A stretch of 8,162 nucleotides of DNA from Deltaproteobacteria bacterium (GCA_016234425.1 JACRCA010000075.1:1-8162); one strand, 5' to 3'; positions 1 through 6,425 are shown, numbered from the stretch's first letter. Numbers and translations are program-made. Notes: a model not told the origin generated them from the sequence alone.

Positions 1-34
1 CCTTTAAGTAAAGGGGGGGTTGGGGGATTTGAAA
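1..34. repeat. Edge of a palindromic intergenic repeat
   Basis: CCTTTA (1-6) and TAAAGG (9-14) form a perfect inverted repeat with a 2-base loop, followed by a G7 run and a second G-rich block. This resembles one arm of the short C-run/G-run palindromes that are common between genes in Desulfobacterota-type genomes (from memory). The left half is outside the window, so the repeat type cannot be confirmed. The rest of 1-109 has no gene; the only other structure is an AT-rich inverted repeat at 48-64 with 8-base arms. Confidence 0.35.
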
Positions 35-109
35 GCATTATCTATTTTAAAAGAAATTCTTTTAGAGAACACAGAGGGCTTCCCTTTGAACTGATTGGTC
101 TAAGGCGCT

Positions 110-328
110 CTACTGGGCAGACTCCTTTTTCGGCTCTTCTTTTTCAGATTTTTCGACTGCCGACGCAGTTTTTATATCCTCAATTCCCAGATATATCGCC
201 AAGGCGCCCCCGAGGGCGAGAAGTATGGGGATGCTTCCCTGCAAGATTAGCAAAAATTCAGTCCACCATATGGCTAAACCCACAACTCCGATGATCAAGG
301 CCACTATTCCACCGAGCAAGATCTTCAT
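110..328 (-). CDS. Small two-helix membrane protein, MamI-like pattern
   Basis: This 72-residue protein is predicted to sit in the inner membrane. Two hydrophobic segments (about residues 2-22 and 27-48) are separated by a short WWTEF turn, and a polar K/E-rich tail (about 50-72) probably lies in the cytoplasm. The ATG at 326-328 is chosen because AAGGAGGAGGG (333-343, read on the minus strand) lies just upstream; a longer reading from 397 would put the ribosome site inside the gene. The residue pattern (repeated G and AL, GL..WW, a G..P between helices, LL...G..A...G after) recalls the magnetosome protein MamI and short relatives, but this is from memory and no other magnetosome gene is present. 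The function is unknown. It stands apart from the activase gene, 225 bp upstream on the same strand. Confidence 0.75.
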   Translation of the reverse strand: MKILLGGIVALIIGVVGLAIWWTEFLLILQGSIPILLALGGALAIYLGIEDIKTASAVEKSEKEEPKKESAQ

Positions 329-332
329 TTTT

Positions 333-343
333 CCCTCCTCCTT
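333..343 (-). promoter_or_regulatory. Strong ribosome binding site fixing the small-protein start
   Basis: On the minus strand AAGGAGGAGGG lies 4 bases before the ATG at 326-328 (the core AGGAGG is slightly further). Its strength argues that the 72-residue reading is the translated form. Confidence 0.75.
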
Positions 344-436
344 GATTTTTTTTTTGTCAAGATTCAACCACAGAGAGCGCAACGAAATTATCAGCACTCC
401 ATGAAATGAATGAACAAACTCTTTTGTTAAATTTCT

Positions 437-475
437 TTATCATGATAATATGTCATATTCAATAATTTTTGGCAA
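437..475 (-). promoter_or_regulatory. Possible promoter/operator with two adjacent palindromes
   Basis: A perfect 12-base palindrome TTATCATGATAA (437-448) abuts a second dyad ATATGTCATAT (448-458, arms of 5 around one base). On the minus strand the same stretch contains TTGCCA (470-475) and TATTAT (445-450), usable as -35 and -10 boxes but with a long 19-base spacer. It lies about 110-145 bp upstream of the small membrane protein gene, so it could be that gene's promoter with an operator over the -10. The promoter call is weak; the dyads are directly visible. Confidence 0.35.
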
Positions 476-482
476 TTAGTTT

Positions 483-551
483 ATAGCGTTCATAGCGTTT
501 ATCGGGTTTATTGCGTTATTGGGTTAAAGAACCGCGAGAAAGGCGAGAAAG
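483..551. repeat. Degenerate 8-9-mer tandem tract
   Basis: Consecutive units ATAGCGTTC (483-491), ATAGCGTTT (492-500), ATCGGGTTT (501-509), ATTGCGTT (510-517) and ATTGGGTT (518-525) follow one another without gaps. After an 8-base gap come two exact copies of GCGAGAAAG (534-542, 543-551). The tract sits immediately downstream of the activase stop codon. It has no coding frame and no T-run typical of a terminator. Confidence 0.7.
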
Positions 552-553
552 GA

Positions 554-1327
554 TTAAAGGGAAAGATCTCTGGCCAGAAGGGCGGCACCCAAAGCGCCGA
601 TAATCTGGGGCTCAGGGGGGATGAAAAGTTTTACTCCGAGCCTCTCTTCCAGGGCCTGAGCAACTCCTCGGTTCTTGGCCACTCCCCCCGTGAGGGTAAC
701 ATCTTCCTCTACCCCGACGCGGTGAACAAGGCCCAGGATGCGGTCGGCGATGGCGTCGTGTAGCCCCCGGATGATCACTTCCTTGGACTGATTCTCCGCA
801 ATCAAAGAGACGACCTCTGATTCGGCAAAGACAGTGCATGTGCTGGAGATCTTGATCGTCTTCCGGGCGCTCCGGGAAAGCCTTCCAAGATCTTCCAGGC
901 CAACTTCCAGAGCACGAGCCATAACCTCCAAGAATCTCCCTGTTCCAGCAGCACACTTATCGTTCATCTGAAAGTCCACGTTTCGCCCTTGGCCATCCAC
1001 CCGGATGACTTTGCTGTCCTGGCCGCCTATATCAATCACTGTGCGGGTTTCCGGATGGACAAAGAATGCCCCCCGGGCATGGCAGGTAATCTCTGTGACC
1101 CTCTTATGGGCAGGAGGGAAAGAGGCCCTTCCGTATCCGGTGGTGACAATGGTAGAGAGGTCTTTTTCTTTAAGCCCAGCCTGCTCCAGGGCCGCTGCCA
1201 ATGAGCGCTCTGCCGCCATCCGGCTGTTTGCTCCTGTGGACAGGATGGAGGAAGCCAGGATTTGACTGGCTTGCAGGATCACGGTCTCAGTTGTGATCGA
1301 ACCGATATCGATTCCGGCAACGATCAT
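554..1327 (-). CDS. 2-hydroxyacyl-CoA dehydratase-type activase (BadF/HgdC family)
   Basis: This is an ATP-dependent [4Fe-4S] 'archerase' of the ASKHA fold. In the known family the homodimer holds one cluster between subunits and uses ATP hydrolysis to push a low-potential electron onto a 2-hydroxyacyl-CoA dehydratase (or, in related proteins, benzoyl-CoA reductase). At 257 residues it is close to HgdC of Acidaminococcus (about 260). Visible motifs: phosphate-1 loop GIDIGSITTE (5-14), TEITCHARGA (78-87), phosphate-2 DIGGQDSK (99-106), cluster cysteines C125 in NDKCAAGTG and C164 in SSTCTVFAESEV, adenosine site TGGVAKN (213-219) and a C-terminal PQIIGALGAAL (240-250). Start: ATG at 1325-1327 with a modest AAGGCGG upstream. 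No dehydratase subunits lie in the window, so its partner is unknown. Family sure; substrate not. Confidence 0.93.
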   Translation of the reverse strand: MIVAGIDIGSITTETVILQASQILASSILSTGANSRMAAERSLAAALEQAGLKEKDLSTIVTTGYGRASFPPAHKRVTEITCHARGAFFVHPETRTVIDIGGQDSKVIRVDGQGRNVDFQMNDKCAAGTGRFLEVMARALEVGLEDLGRLSRSARKTIKISSTCTVFAESEVVSLIAENQSKEVIIRGLHDAIADRILGLVHRVGVEEDVTLTGGVAKNRGVAQALEERLGVKLFIPPEPQIIGALGAALLARDLSL

Positions 1328-1361
1328 GATGAAATCCGCCTTGAGATAAAATTCTTATGGG

Positions 1362-1390
1362 AGTATAGTAGGCCCCAATTGAAAAAACAA
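1362..1390 (-). promoter_or_regulatory. Sigma70-like promoter of the activase gene
   Basis: On the minus strand TTGTTT (1385-1390) and TATACT (1362-1367) are separated by exactly 17 bases. Transcription would start near 1355, giving a leader of about 28 bases before the ATG at 1327. Box matches and spacing are good, but this is prediction only. Confidence 0.5.
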
Positions 1391-1398
1391 GCAAAGAA

Positions 1399-1433
1399 TG
1401 TTAGCAGTAATGAGTGAGGAGTAAGGTGTGAAA
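1399..1433. repeat. 7-mer tandem tract (AGTRAGG type)
   Basis: Units TGTTAGC (1399-1405), AGTAATG (1406-1412), AGTGAGG (1413-1419), AGTAAGG (1420-1426) and TGTGAAA (1427-1433) run in strict 7-base register. Similar tracts occur at 5213-5240 and 7744-7863, each next to a GC-rich repeat element. Confidence 0.6.
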
Positions 1434-1439
1434 AAATTA

Positions 1440-1740
1440 TGCTAGGGCCAAGTTGCAGAACCTGGCGTAACATCGGATGGCCTTCGCAGGTCCGGGAGCC
1501 GGAGGCGCTTCGCTTGGCATCACAAGGCAGTTATTCTTCCATGGATCAGGCGGGAAAAAGAACCCCGCCTCCCATTTCGGACCTACGGCTGAACCATTTA
1601 GCAGAGTCTTCTCCCGCCGATGCTGCCAGCGCTCACCGCCCCCCGCTCCCGGACCCCGACAAGGGGGAGGGGAATGACTTGAATTTTTCCCCCGCCATAG
1701 CGGGGCGGGATTCGTGGGTGACGGTGCCAATTGCAACTCA
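1440..1740 (+). repeat. GC-rich intergenic repeat element, copy A
   Basis: This non-coding block shares segments with copies at 4901-5202, 7922-8105 (inverted) and 8128-8162. GGCGCTTCGCTTGGCATC (1504-1521) is exact at 8145-8162. The stretch from about 1518 (ATCACAAGGC..., then TTCTTCCATGG) matches 4991-5020 and the reverse complement of about 8052-8080. AGAGTC..., ending TCCCGCCGATGC (1603-1623), matches 5109-5129 at 19 of 21 bases. Internal hairpins are AGGCGGG/CCCGCCT (1548-1554/1564-1570) and CCCCGC/GCGGGG (1690-1695/1700-1705). The ends are uncertain: AGTTGCA (1451-1457) and TGCAACT (1732-1738) are a possible but weak terminal pair. Together with the 7-mer tract it fills the 448-bp gap between the activase and acyl-CoA dehydrogenase genes. 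I see no gene and no clear acyl-CoA dehydrogenase promoter in it. Confidence 0.6.
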
Positions 1741-1761
1741 GAACTAAGCGTTTTCCGATTT

Positions 1762-1769
1762 AGGGGGAG
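1762..1769 (+). promoter_or_regulatory. Ribosome binding site deciding the acyl-CoA dehydrogenase start
   Basis: AGGGGGAG lies 6 bases before the ATG at 1776. It directly abuts the alternative TTG at 1770, which is too close to be used. The ATG start is therefore preferred. Confidence 0.7.
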
Positions 1770-1775
1770 TTGGCC

Positions 1776-2927
1776 ATGGACTTTTGTCTGACTGAAGAGC
1801 AAAAAATGGTGCAGGAGATGGCCAGGGGCTTTGCTGAGAAAGAGCTGAAACCCCGGGCCGCAGAGATCGACGTCACTCGCCTGTATCCTTTGCCCGTTCT
1901 GAAGGCCATGGCTGAGCTGGGGCTGATGGGCATGCTTATCCCGGCAGAATATGGAGGTTCTGAGGCAGGAATGCTTAGTTATAGCTTAGCCATGACTGAA
2001 ATAGGAAAAGCTTGTGCCTCTACAGCCGTAACCATGTCAGTGACCAACATGGTGGCAGAAGTGATCCACACTTTCGGAAATGAGGAAGCTCGGAGGGCTC
2101 ACATCCCTAAAATATGCGACGGGCGATACGCAGGCGGGGCTTTTGCTTTGACAGAAGCAACGGCTGGCTCTGACCCGGCTTCGATGAAATCCAGCGCCAA
2201 GTTAGACGGCGATCAATACATCTTAAATGGGTCCAAGATCTTTATCACCAGTGCCGAACACGCCGGAGTCTTCGTAGTCTGGGCCAAGACAGATAAAGAT
2301 GTCGGGACCAAAGGCATTAGCGCCTTTCTTGTAGGAAAAGGACACCCCGGGTTTGTAGTCGGCCGCAGTGAGGATAAGATGGGCCAGCGTGGCTCTTGCA
2401 CCAATGAGATTGTCATCGAGAATTGCCGTTTGCCCAGAGGGAGCCTTTTGGGTCAAGAAGGTGAAGGGTTCAAGATTGCCATGGTGGCTCTGGACGGCGG
2501 GCGGATCGGCATCGGGTCCATGGCCGTGGGCATCGGGCTGGCGGCTATCGAATATGCCGCGGAATACGCCAAGAACCGCATCCAGTTCGGGAAACCCATC
2601 GCTTCGTTCCAGGCCATCCAGTGGATGATTGCCGACAGTTTTACAGAGCTGGAGGCGGCCAGGCTTTTGGTTTTGCGCGCGGCTTACCTGAGAGAAAAAG
2701 GGCAACATTTCACCCGGGAAGCCTCCATGGGAAAGCTTCTGGCCACGGAAACGGCCAATCGAGTCTGTTATAAAGCTTTACAGATCCTGGGGGGATATGG
2801 CTACGTGAAGGATTACCCGTTAGAGCGCTACTGCCGCGACTGCCGGGTGACTACGATCTATGAAGGGACCTCTGAAATTCAAAGGATGGTCATCGCCCGG
2901 GAAATATTGGGACAAGAATTTGTCTAA
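1776..2927 (+). CDS. Acyl-CoA dehydrogenase (short-chain/butyryl type)
   Basis: This FAD flavoenzyme oxidises an acyl-CoA to the trans-2-enoyl-CoA, normally passing electrons to ETF, in fatty-acid or fermentative acyl-CoA metabolism. The 383 residues match the family length. Order: N-terminal helical domain (about 5-118), middle beta domain with the flavin-contact segments AFALTEATAGSD (122-133) and IFITSAEHAG (155-164), MGQRGS (202-207), and the C-terminal helical domain with NRIQFGKPIASFQAIQ (267-282), QILGGYGY (336-343) and the catalytic base E363 in IYEGTSEIQR. That base position is typical of short/medium-chain and glutaryl-CoA enzymes; the substrate cannot be read from sequence. An unusual CRDC (353-356) sits where relatives usually have YRDA or similar. 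The gene has no operon partner, and its stop interlocks with that of convergent ppiD. ETF genes are not in the window. Confidence 0.95.
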   Translation: MDFCLTEEQKMVQEMARGFAEKELKPRAAEIDVTRLYPLPVLKAMAELGLMGMLIPAEYGGSEAGMLSYSLAMTEIGKACASTAVTMSVTNMVAEVIHTFGNEEARRAHIPKICDGRYAGGAFALTEATAGSDPASMKSSAKLDGDQYILNGSKIFITSAEHAGVFVVWAKTDKDVGTKGISAFLVGKGHPGFVVGRSEDKMGQRGSCTNEIVIENCRLPRGSLLGQEGEGFKIAMVALDGGRIGIGSMAVGIGLAAIEYAAEYAKNRIQFGKPIASFQAIQWMIADSFTELEAARLLVLRAAYLREKGQHFTREASMGKLLATETANRVCYKALQILGGYGYVKDYPLERYCRDCRVTTIYEGTSEIQRMVIAREILGQEFV

Positions 2928-4825
2928 AGGACTTCACTCACCTCCTGCATCATCTTGAACTTGCCTTTGGCCTTAGCCTGTTCCAGAACCCCCTCCAGCC
3001 AATTTTCCAGAACTATCTCTTGCTTCTGCTGAAGCAGGGCGCGACGGTAATTCTCTTTTTGGGAATTGAACCGGGCCTGATCAATGCCTTTTATCTCCTT
3101 AAGCCGGAGGATGAAGTATTTTCCGTTAAGGAAGATAGGGCTTTCCGGGTAAGGATTTTTCAGGCTAAGGGAAGAAAGGGCTTTCTGGAGTTCCTCCGAG
3201 GAACCAATCTTTGGAGGCTCCGCTCCTCTTTCGAAAAAGCCCGTCTCTTCTACCTTAAAGCCTTCTCGGGAGGCCAAGGATTTGAAATCCCCTCCCTTCT
3301 TTAATCTTTCCAAAATTTCCCTGGCCTTGGCCAAGGCTTTCTCCTTCTGCTTTTCCTGGCGCAGGGCTTCAGAGACCTTTCCTTCTACTTCTTTTAATTC
3401 CGGAGTGCGCGACTCATGTCTTTCTAAGACCTGGAGTACAGCAAAGGTCTCGCCCACCCGTAGCACCGGGCTGACTTCTCCCTTGCTCAGCGAGAGGGCC
3501 GCATCTTTGAGCTTCGGGTCAAGTTCAATCTTCTCGCTTAGGGAAAAGAGGCTCGTCTCTTTTATGGCGAGATTTTTCTCTCTGGCAAAAATGTCCAATG
3601 GCTTTCCTTTGGAAGCCACGGCGTAGGCCTGATCAGCTTCATCATGGGCCAGTTCCCTGGCTTGGCGGGTCCGCAGGAGAGATTGAATTTGGTCCCTGAC
3701 CTTCTCCAAGGGTTCGACCCTGGCTTCCTGTATCTCATCCACTTTGAGAATGTGAAATCCGTAAGGGGTCTGGATCACATGGCTGATTCCGCCGACTTTC
3801 AGAGAGAAGATGGCCTCTTCAATTTCGGGTATAACCTGGCCGCGGGAAATGTAACCCAGTTCTCCCCCCTGTTTTTGGGTTCCCGTATCTTCGGAATATT
3901 GCTTGGCCAGCTGAGCAAAATCTTTTCCTTTTAAGGCCTCTTCCCGGATGGACTCAGCTTTTTTCCTGGCTCTGGCGGAAGCCTCGGTTTCTTTGGCGTC
4001 AGCTTTGATCAAGATGTGGCGGATTTTTGCGCGCTGGGGCTGACTGAATTTTTCCCGGTTGTTCTGGTAGTAATCTTCAACCTCCTTGGAGGTTATCTGC
4101 ACCTGTTTAGAGTAATCTTTGGGGTCGAAGAGAAGGTACTTTGCTTTCACCCTGACAGGGATTTTAAATTGCTCTCGATGCTTGGAAAAGTACCCCCTCA
4201 CTTCCTCGGGGGTTAGAGAGACATCTTTAATGTCCGCAGGGAGGAGGGAGATAGCATCCAAATTCACCTTCTCGAAGGTAGCGCGGTAAGAATCCGAGGC
4301 TTCTTTTTCCGAGACCTTGGCGGAGGAAAGGATTAAGCCCTGGATTTTGGAGATCAAGAGCATTTGCATCTGGTTGGCTTCGAATTCCTTGGCAGTCAGC
4401 CGCGCGCGCTGCAGGGCGCGCAGGTAGGTGTCTTTGTCGAAGACGCCGTCCTTCTGGAAGGCCGGATAGTTCTGGATGGAGGCCTGGACCTCCTCCGACG
4501 ATACGGTCAATCCCAGGCGTTGAGCTTCTTGCAGCAGGAGGATTTTGTTGATCAAATCTTTCACCGCCCGTTCCTTCAGGCCCAGTTTCTTGGCCATCTC
4601 CTCAGTGAACTTTTCCCCGTAGATGGACTGATAACTTTCCCGCAGGTTTTGGTAGTGTTTCCTGGCCTCGGCGACCGTGATTATTTGGTCTCCAATCCTC
4701 ACCAGGTCTCGCTCCCGGCCCTCCCGGGGGCTCCAGATTCCCCAGAAGATGAAGACCACCACCACAGCGCCCAGGGCAGCCTTGATCATCCAGGATTGGG
4801 CATGTCGCCTCATGAAATCGAGCAT
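2924..4825 (-). CDS. ppiD: PpiD-like periplasmic peptidyl-prolyl isomerase/chaperone
   Basis: An inner-membrane-anchored periplasmic folding factor of the SurA/PpiD group that assists newly exported proteins. Its 633 residues compare with about 620 for E. coli PpiD. It begins with a short basic N-terminus (MRRHAQSWMIK) and one membrane helix (about 13-31), so the rest lies in the periplasm. A SurA-N-like helical region (about 38-175) is followed by one parvulin (PpiC) domain at about 264-366, with the hallmark IRHILIK, KQGGELGYISRG, FSLKVGGIS and TPYGFHILKVDEI, then a long charged C-terminal chaperone region. The parvulin core keeps the usual conserved positions, so it may be catalytically active, unlike the poorly active domain of E. 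coli PpiD. Start: ATG at 4823-4825 with AAGGAG 10 bases upstream. The gene is divergent from mreB across a 517-bp gap and overlaps the acyl-CoA dehydrogenase gene by 4 bases at the 3' ends. Confidence 0.93.
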   Translation of the reverse strand: MLDFMRRHAQSWMIKAALGAVVVVFIFWGIWSPREGRERDLVRIGDQIITVAEARKHYQNLRESYQSIYGEKFTEEMAKKLGLKERAVKDLINKILLLQEAQRLGLTVSSEEVQASIQNYPAFQKDGVFDKDTYLRALQRARLTAKEFEANQMQMLLISKIQGLILSSAKVSEKEASDSYRATFEKVNLDAISLLPADIKDVSLTPEEVRGYFSKHREQFKIPVRVKAKYLLFDPKDYSKQVQITSKEVEDYYQNNREKFSQPQRAKIRHILIKADAKETEASARARKKAESIREEALKGKDFAQLAKQYSEDTGTQKQGGELGYISRGQVIPEIEEAIFSLKVGGISHVIQTPYGFHILKVDEIQEARVEPLEKVRDQIQSLLRTRQARELAHDEADQAYAVASKGKPLDIFAREKNLAIKETSLFSLSEKIELDPKLKDAALSLSKGEVSPVLRVGETFAVLQVLERHESRTPELKEVEGKVSEALRQEKQKEKALAKAREILERLKKGGDFKSLASREGFKVEETGFFERGAEPPKIGSSEELQKALSSLSLKNPYPESPIFLNGKYFILRLKEIKGIDQARFNSQKENYRRALLQQKQEIVLENWLEGVLEQAKAKGKFKMMQEVSEVL

Positions 4826-4859
4826 ACTTTAAATTCTCCTTTTCCTAATAACGCCTACC

Positions 4860-4888
4860 ATGTTAAATGACCATCCGCAAAAAGGCAA
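4860..4888 (-). promoter_or_regulatory. Possible ppiD promoter
   Basis: On the minus strand TTGCCT (4883-4888) and TAACAT (4860-4865) are 17 bases apart, each matching 4 of 6 consensus bases. The leader would be about 25-30 bases and includes the AAGGAG. The -35 box falls in the GGCAAGG/CCTTGCC dyad (4884-4890/4900-4906) that abuts the MITE-like insertion. Prediction only. Confidence 0.35.
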
Positions 4889-4900
4889 GGGGTAATCTAC

Positions 4901-5202
4901 CTTGCCACCCCCCCATTTTTTTCATAGGGAGGGAAATCATTTATTGATAGACCTGAGGCGGACTCGGGCGCAAGGCCGCTGTCCTCGCCCGCATAAGGCA
5001 GTCGTTGCTCCTGAGCATGGGCCGGGGCTCCCGATGGCGGAAGGAAAGGAGTTGCGCCATCGAGTCGCCCCGCGTCCTCTTGCGGAAGGCAGGGGGGAAT
5101 CCTTCAGGAGAGTCCTTTCCCGCCGATGCGGGCTGCGGGCATCTTCCCTACGCCCGAGTCAAACATGAGATAAGCACTGATTAAAAACTGGGGGGTGGCA
5201 AG
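4901..5202. mobile_element. MITE-like element, 302 bp, with 13-bp TIRs and 9-bp target duplication (copy B)
   Basis: The left end CTTGCCACCCCCC (4901-4913) is the exact reverse complement of the right end GGGGGGTGGCAAG (5190-5202). GTAATCTAC occurs on both flanks (4892-4900 and 5203-5211), as expected for a 9-base target-site duplication. There is no transposase and no credible ORF inside, so it would be a non-autonomous element. The interior (4991-5129) shares the repeat family seen at 1440-1740 and 7922-8105, including TCCCGCCGATGC (5118-5129), and holds the hairpin CGATGGCG/CGCCATCG (5032-5039/5055-5062). Caution: GGCAAGG also occurs just left of the left duplication (4884-4890), so a nested or earlier insertion is possible. 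The element occupies most of the ppiD-mreB gap. Confidence 0.65.
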
Positions 5203-5212
5203 GTAATCTACA

Positions 5213-5240
5213 AATGCGCAGTGCGGAGTGCGGAATTAAT
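5213..5240. repeat. 7-mer tandem tract (AGTGCGG type)
   Basis: AATGCGC (5213-5219), AGTGCGG (5220-5226), AGTGCGG (5227-5233) and AATTAAT (5234-5240) are in 7-base register. The tract begins directly after the right target duplication of the MITE-like element. Confidence 0.55.
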
Positions 5241-5270
5241 TTTCTTGCCCCAGCCGTTGAGTTTTGTTAG

Positions 5271-5276
5271 TATAAT
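5271..5276 (+). promoter_or_regulatory. Probable -10 box of the mreB operon
   Basis: A perfect TATAAT lies 67 bases before the mreB start. No good -35 box lies at 16-18 bases; TTGCCC (5245-5250) is at 20. The start of transcription would be near 5283, giving a leader of about 60 bases. It is the only consensus-like -10 seen in the gap on this strand. Confidence 0.5.
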
Positions 5277-5342
5277 GTCAAATTCTTATTGCCAAGAGGC
5301 ATTTCTTTTCCCTTTCCGAGAATGTCATGAAAGGAGCGGCGA

Positions 5343-6380
5343 ATGATTTTCGATTCTCTTCTGGGCCTCTTTTCTAACGATCTGGCCATCGACCTGGGGA
5401 CCTCCACGACCTTGGTTTACGTCAAGGGCAAAGGGATTGTCCTATGTGAGCCATCTACAGTCGCTGTGCGCAGGGACTCGCGGGGGGGACGGAAGATCCT
5501 GGCTGTGGGAAAAGACGCCAAGAAGATGCTTGGCCGAACGCCGGGGAACATTGTGGCTATTCGGCCCATGAAGGATGGGGTCATTGCCGATTTCGAGATC
5601 ACTGAGGCCATGCTCCGTTACTTCATTGCCCAGGTCCATAAAGGCCGGACATTAGTGCGGCCCAGGATTATTGTTTCCGTTCCCTCGGGAATCACTGAGG
5701 TCGAAAAGCGAGCCGTGCGGGAGTCTGCCCAGTCCGCAGGAGCCCGCGAAGTCTACCTGATCGAAGAACCCATGGCCGCCGCGATTGGAGCTGGCCTGCC
5801 GGTCAGCGAACCTTCAGGAAACATGATCGTAGACATCGGGGGAGGGACTTCTGAAGTGGCCGTGATCTCCCTTTCGGGGATCGTCCATAGTCAGTCGGTC
5901 CGAGTCGGCGGAGATAAGATGGACGAAGCCGTCGCTCAGTTTATCAAGCGCAAGTACAACCTGCTCATCGGGGAACGCACCTCAGAGATGGTCAAGATTC
6001 AAATCGGCACGGCTTATCCAGAGGAAAACGTAAGGACCATGGAAATTAAAGGGCGGGATCTCTTAACCGGCACGCCCAAGGTTTTACAGGTGACCTCCGA
6101 GGAAATGCGCGAGGCTTTGGCCGAACCCATCAATGCCATCCTGGAGGCGGTCAAGACCACCCTGGAGCGAACCCCTCCTGAGCTGGCCGCTGACATCGTG
6201 GACAAAGGGATCGTCTTAGCTGGCGGGGGGTCCCTGCTCAGAAACCTGGACGTACTCCTCAGGGAAGAGACCAGCCTTCCCATCACGATCACCGAAGACC
6301 CTCTTTCGGCAGTTGTACTGGGGTCGGGAAAGGCTTTGGACGAGCTCGACCTGCTCAAAGAGGTCATAATTAAGACCTAA
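5343..6380 (+). CDS. mreB: Rod-shape-determining actin homologue MreB
   Basis: A bacterial actin that polymerises on the inner face of the membrane and positions the cell-wall elongation machinery. Its 345 residues are the usual length. Motifs: hydrophobic/amphipathic N-terminus MIFDSLLGLF for membrane binding, phosphate-1 DLGTSTT (17-23), VPSGITEVEKRAV (113-125), the catalytic-site EEPMAAAIGAGLPV (141-154), phosphate-2 DIGGGTSE (164-171), RVGGDKMDEA (187-196) and adenosine loop LAGGGSLL (292-299). AAGGAG (5331-5336) is 6 bases before the ATG. It leads the mreB-mreC-acetyltransferase operon, with 44 bases before mreC. A perfect TATAAT lies upstream, beyond a MITE-like insertion. Confidence 0.98.
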   Translation: MIFDSLLGLFSNDLAIDLGTSTTLVYVKGKGIVLCEPSTVAVRRDSRGGRKILAVGKDAKKMLGRTPGNIVAIRPMKDGVIADFEITEAMLRYFIAQVHKGRTLVRPRIIVSVPSGITEVEKRAVRESAQSAGAREVYLIEEPMAAAIGAGLPVSEPSGNMIVDIGGGTSEVAVISLSGIVHSQSVRVGGDKMDEAVAQFIKRKYNLLIGERTSEMVKIQIGTAYPEENVRTMEIKGRDLLTGTPKVLQVTSEEMREALAEPINAILEAVKTTLERTPPELAADIVDKGIVLAGGGSLLRNLDVLLREETSLPITITEDPLSAVVLGSGKALDELDLLKEVIIKT

Positions 6381-6382
6381 AG

Positions 6383-6399
6383 ATCCCCGCAGGGGGGAT
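6383..6399 (+). promoter_or_regulatory. Hairpin covering the ribosome site between mreB and mreC
   Basis: ATCCCC (6383-6388) pairs with GGGGAT (6394-6399) around a 5-base loop. The 3' arm contains most of AGGGGGG, the only ribosome-binding-like sequence before mreC. No T-run follows, so it is not an intrinsic terminator; a translation-limiting or mRNA-processing role is possible. Confidence 0.5.
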
Positions 6400-6401
6400 G
6401 A

Positions 6402-6425
6402 ATGAGAAATGGTGAAAATGGCTGA
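6402..6425 (+). CDS. Seven-codon leader ORF overlapping the mreC start
   Basis: The reading MRNGENG-stop begins with ATG 6402-6404, 4 bases after AGGGGGG (6391-6397). It ends with TGA at 6423-6425, which shares its A with the mreC ATG (TGATG). mreC has no ribosome site of its own at normal distance, so this mini-ORF could deliver ribosomes to mreC by termination-reinitiation. Alternatively the same AGGGGGG could act on mreC at an unusually long distance. The peptide itself is unlikely to have a function. Confidence 0.4.
   Translation: MRNGENG

Noticed and set aside
48..64. AT-rich inverted repeat as a terminator for the small membrane protein gene
   Set aside because: The arms are almost all A/T with a one-base centre, giving a weak stem. 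There is no GC-rich base to the hairpin.
1770..1775. TTG start giving a two-residue longer acyl-CoA dehydrogenase
   Set aside because: The ribosome site directly abuts the TTG. Spacing fits the ATG at 1776.
1437..1802. 121-codon minus-strand and 102-codon plus-strand frames over repeat copy A
   Set aside because: The frames cover GC-rich repeat DNA and give proline/arginine-rich low-complexity translations on both strands with no ribosome site. This is non-coding.
2223..2708. 161-codon open frame on the minus strand opposite the acyl-CoA dehydrogenase
   Set aside because: It is fully inside a well-supported gene on the other strand, and its composition shows no fold or family.
4364..4870. 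168-codon open frame on the plus strand opposite ppiD
   Set aside because: It is antisense to a clear PpiD coding region, has no ribosome site and no recognisable domain. It arises from the codon composition of ppiD.
4902..5168. 88-codon plus-strand frame inside the MITE-like element
   Set aside because: Low-complexity translation, no ribosome site, and no resemblance to a transposase. The element is better read as non-coding.
6383..6399. Hairpin after mreB as an intrinsic terminator
   Set aside because: No T-run follows the stem, and mreC lies 26 bases downstream in the same operon.
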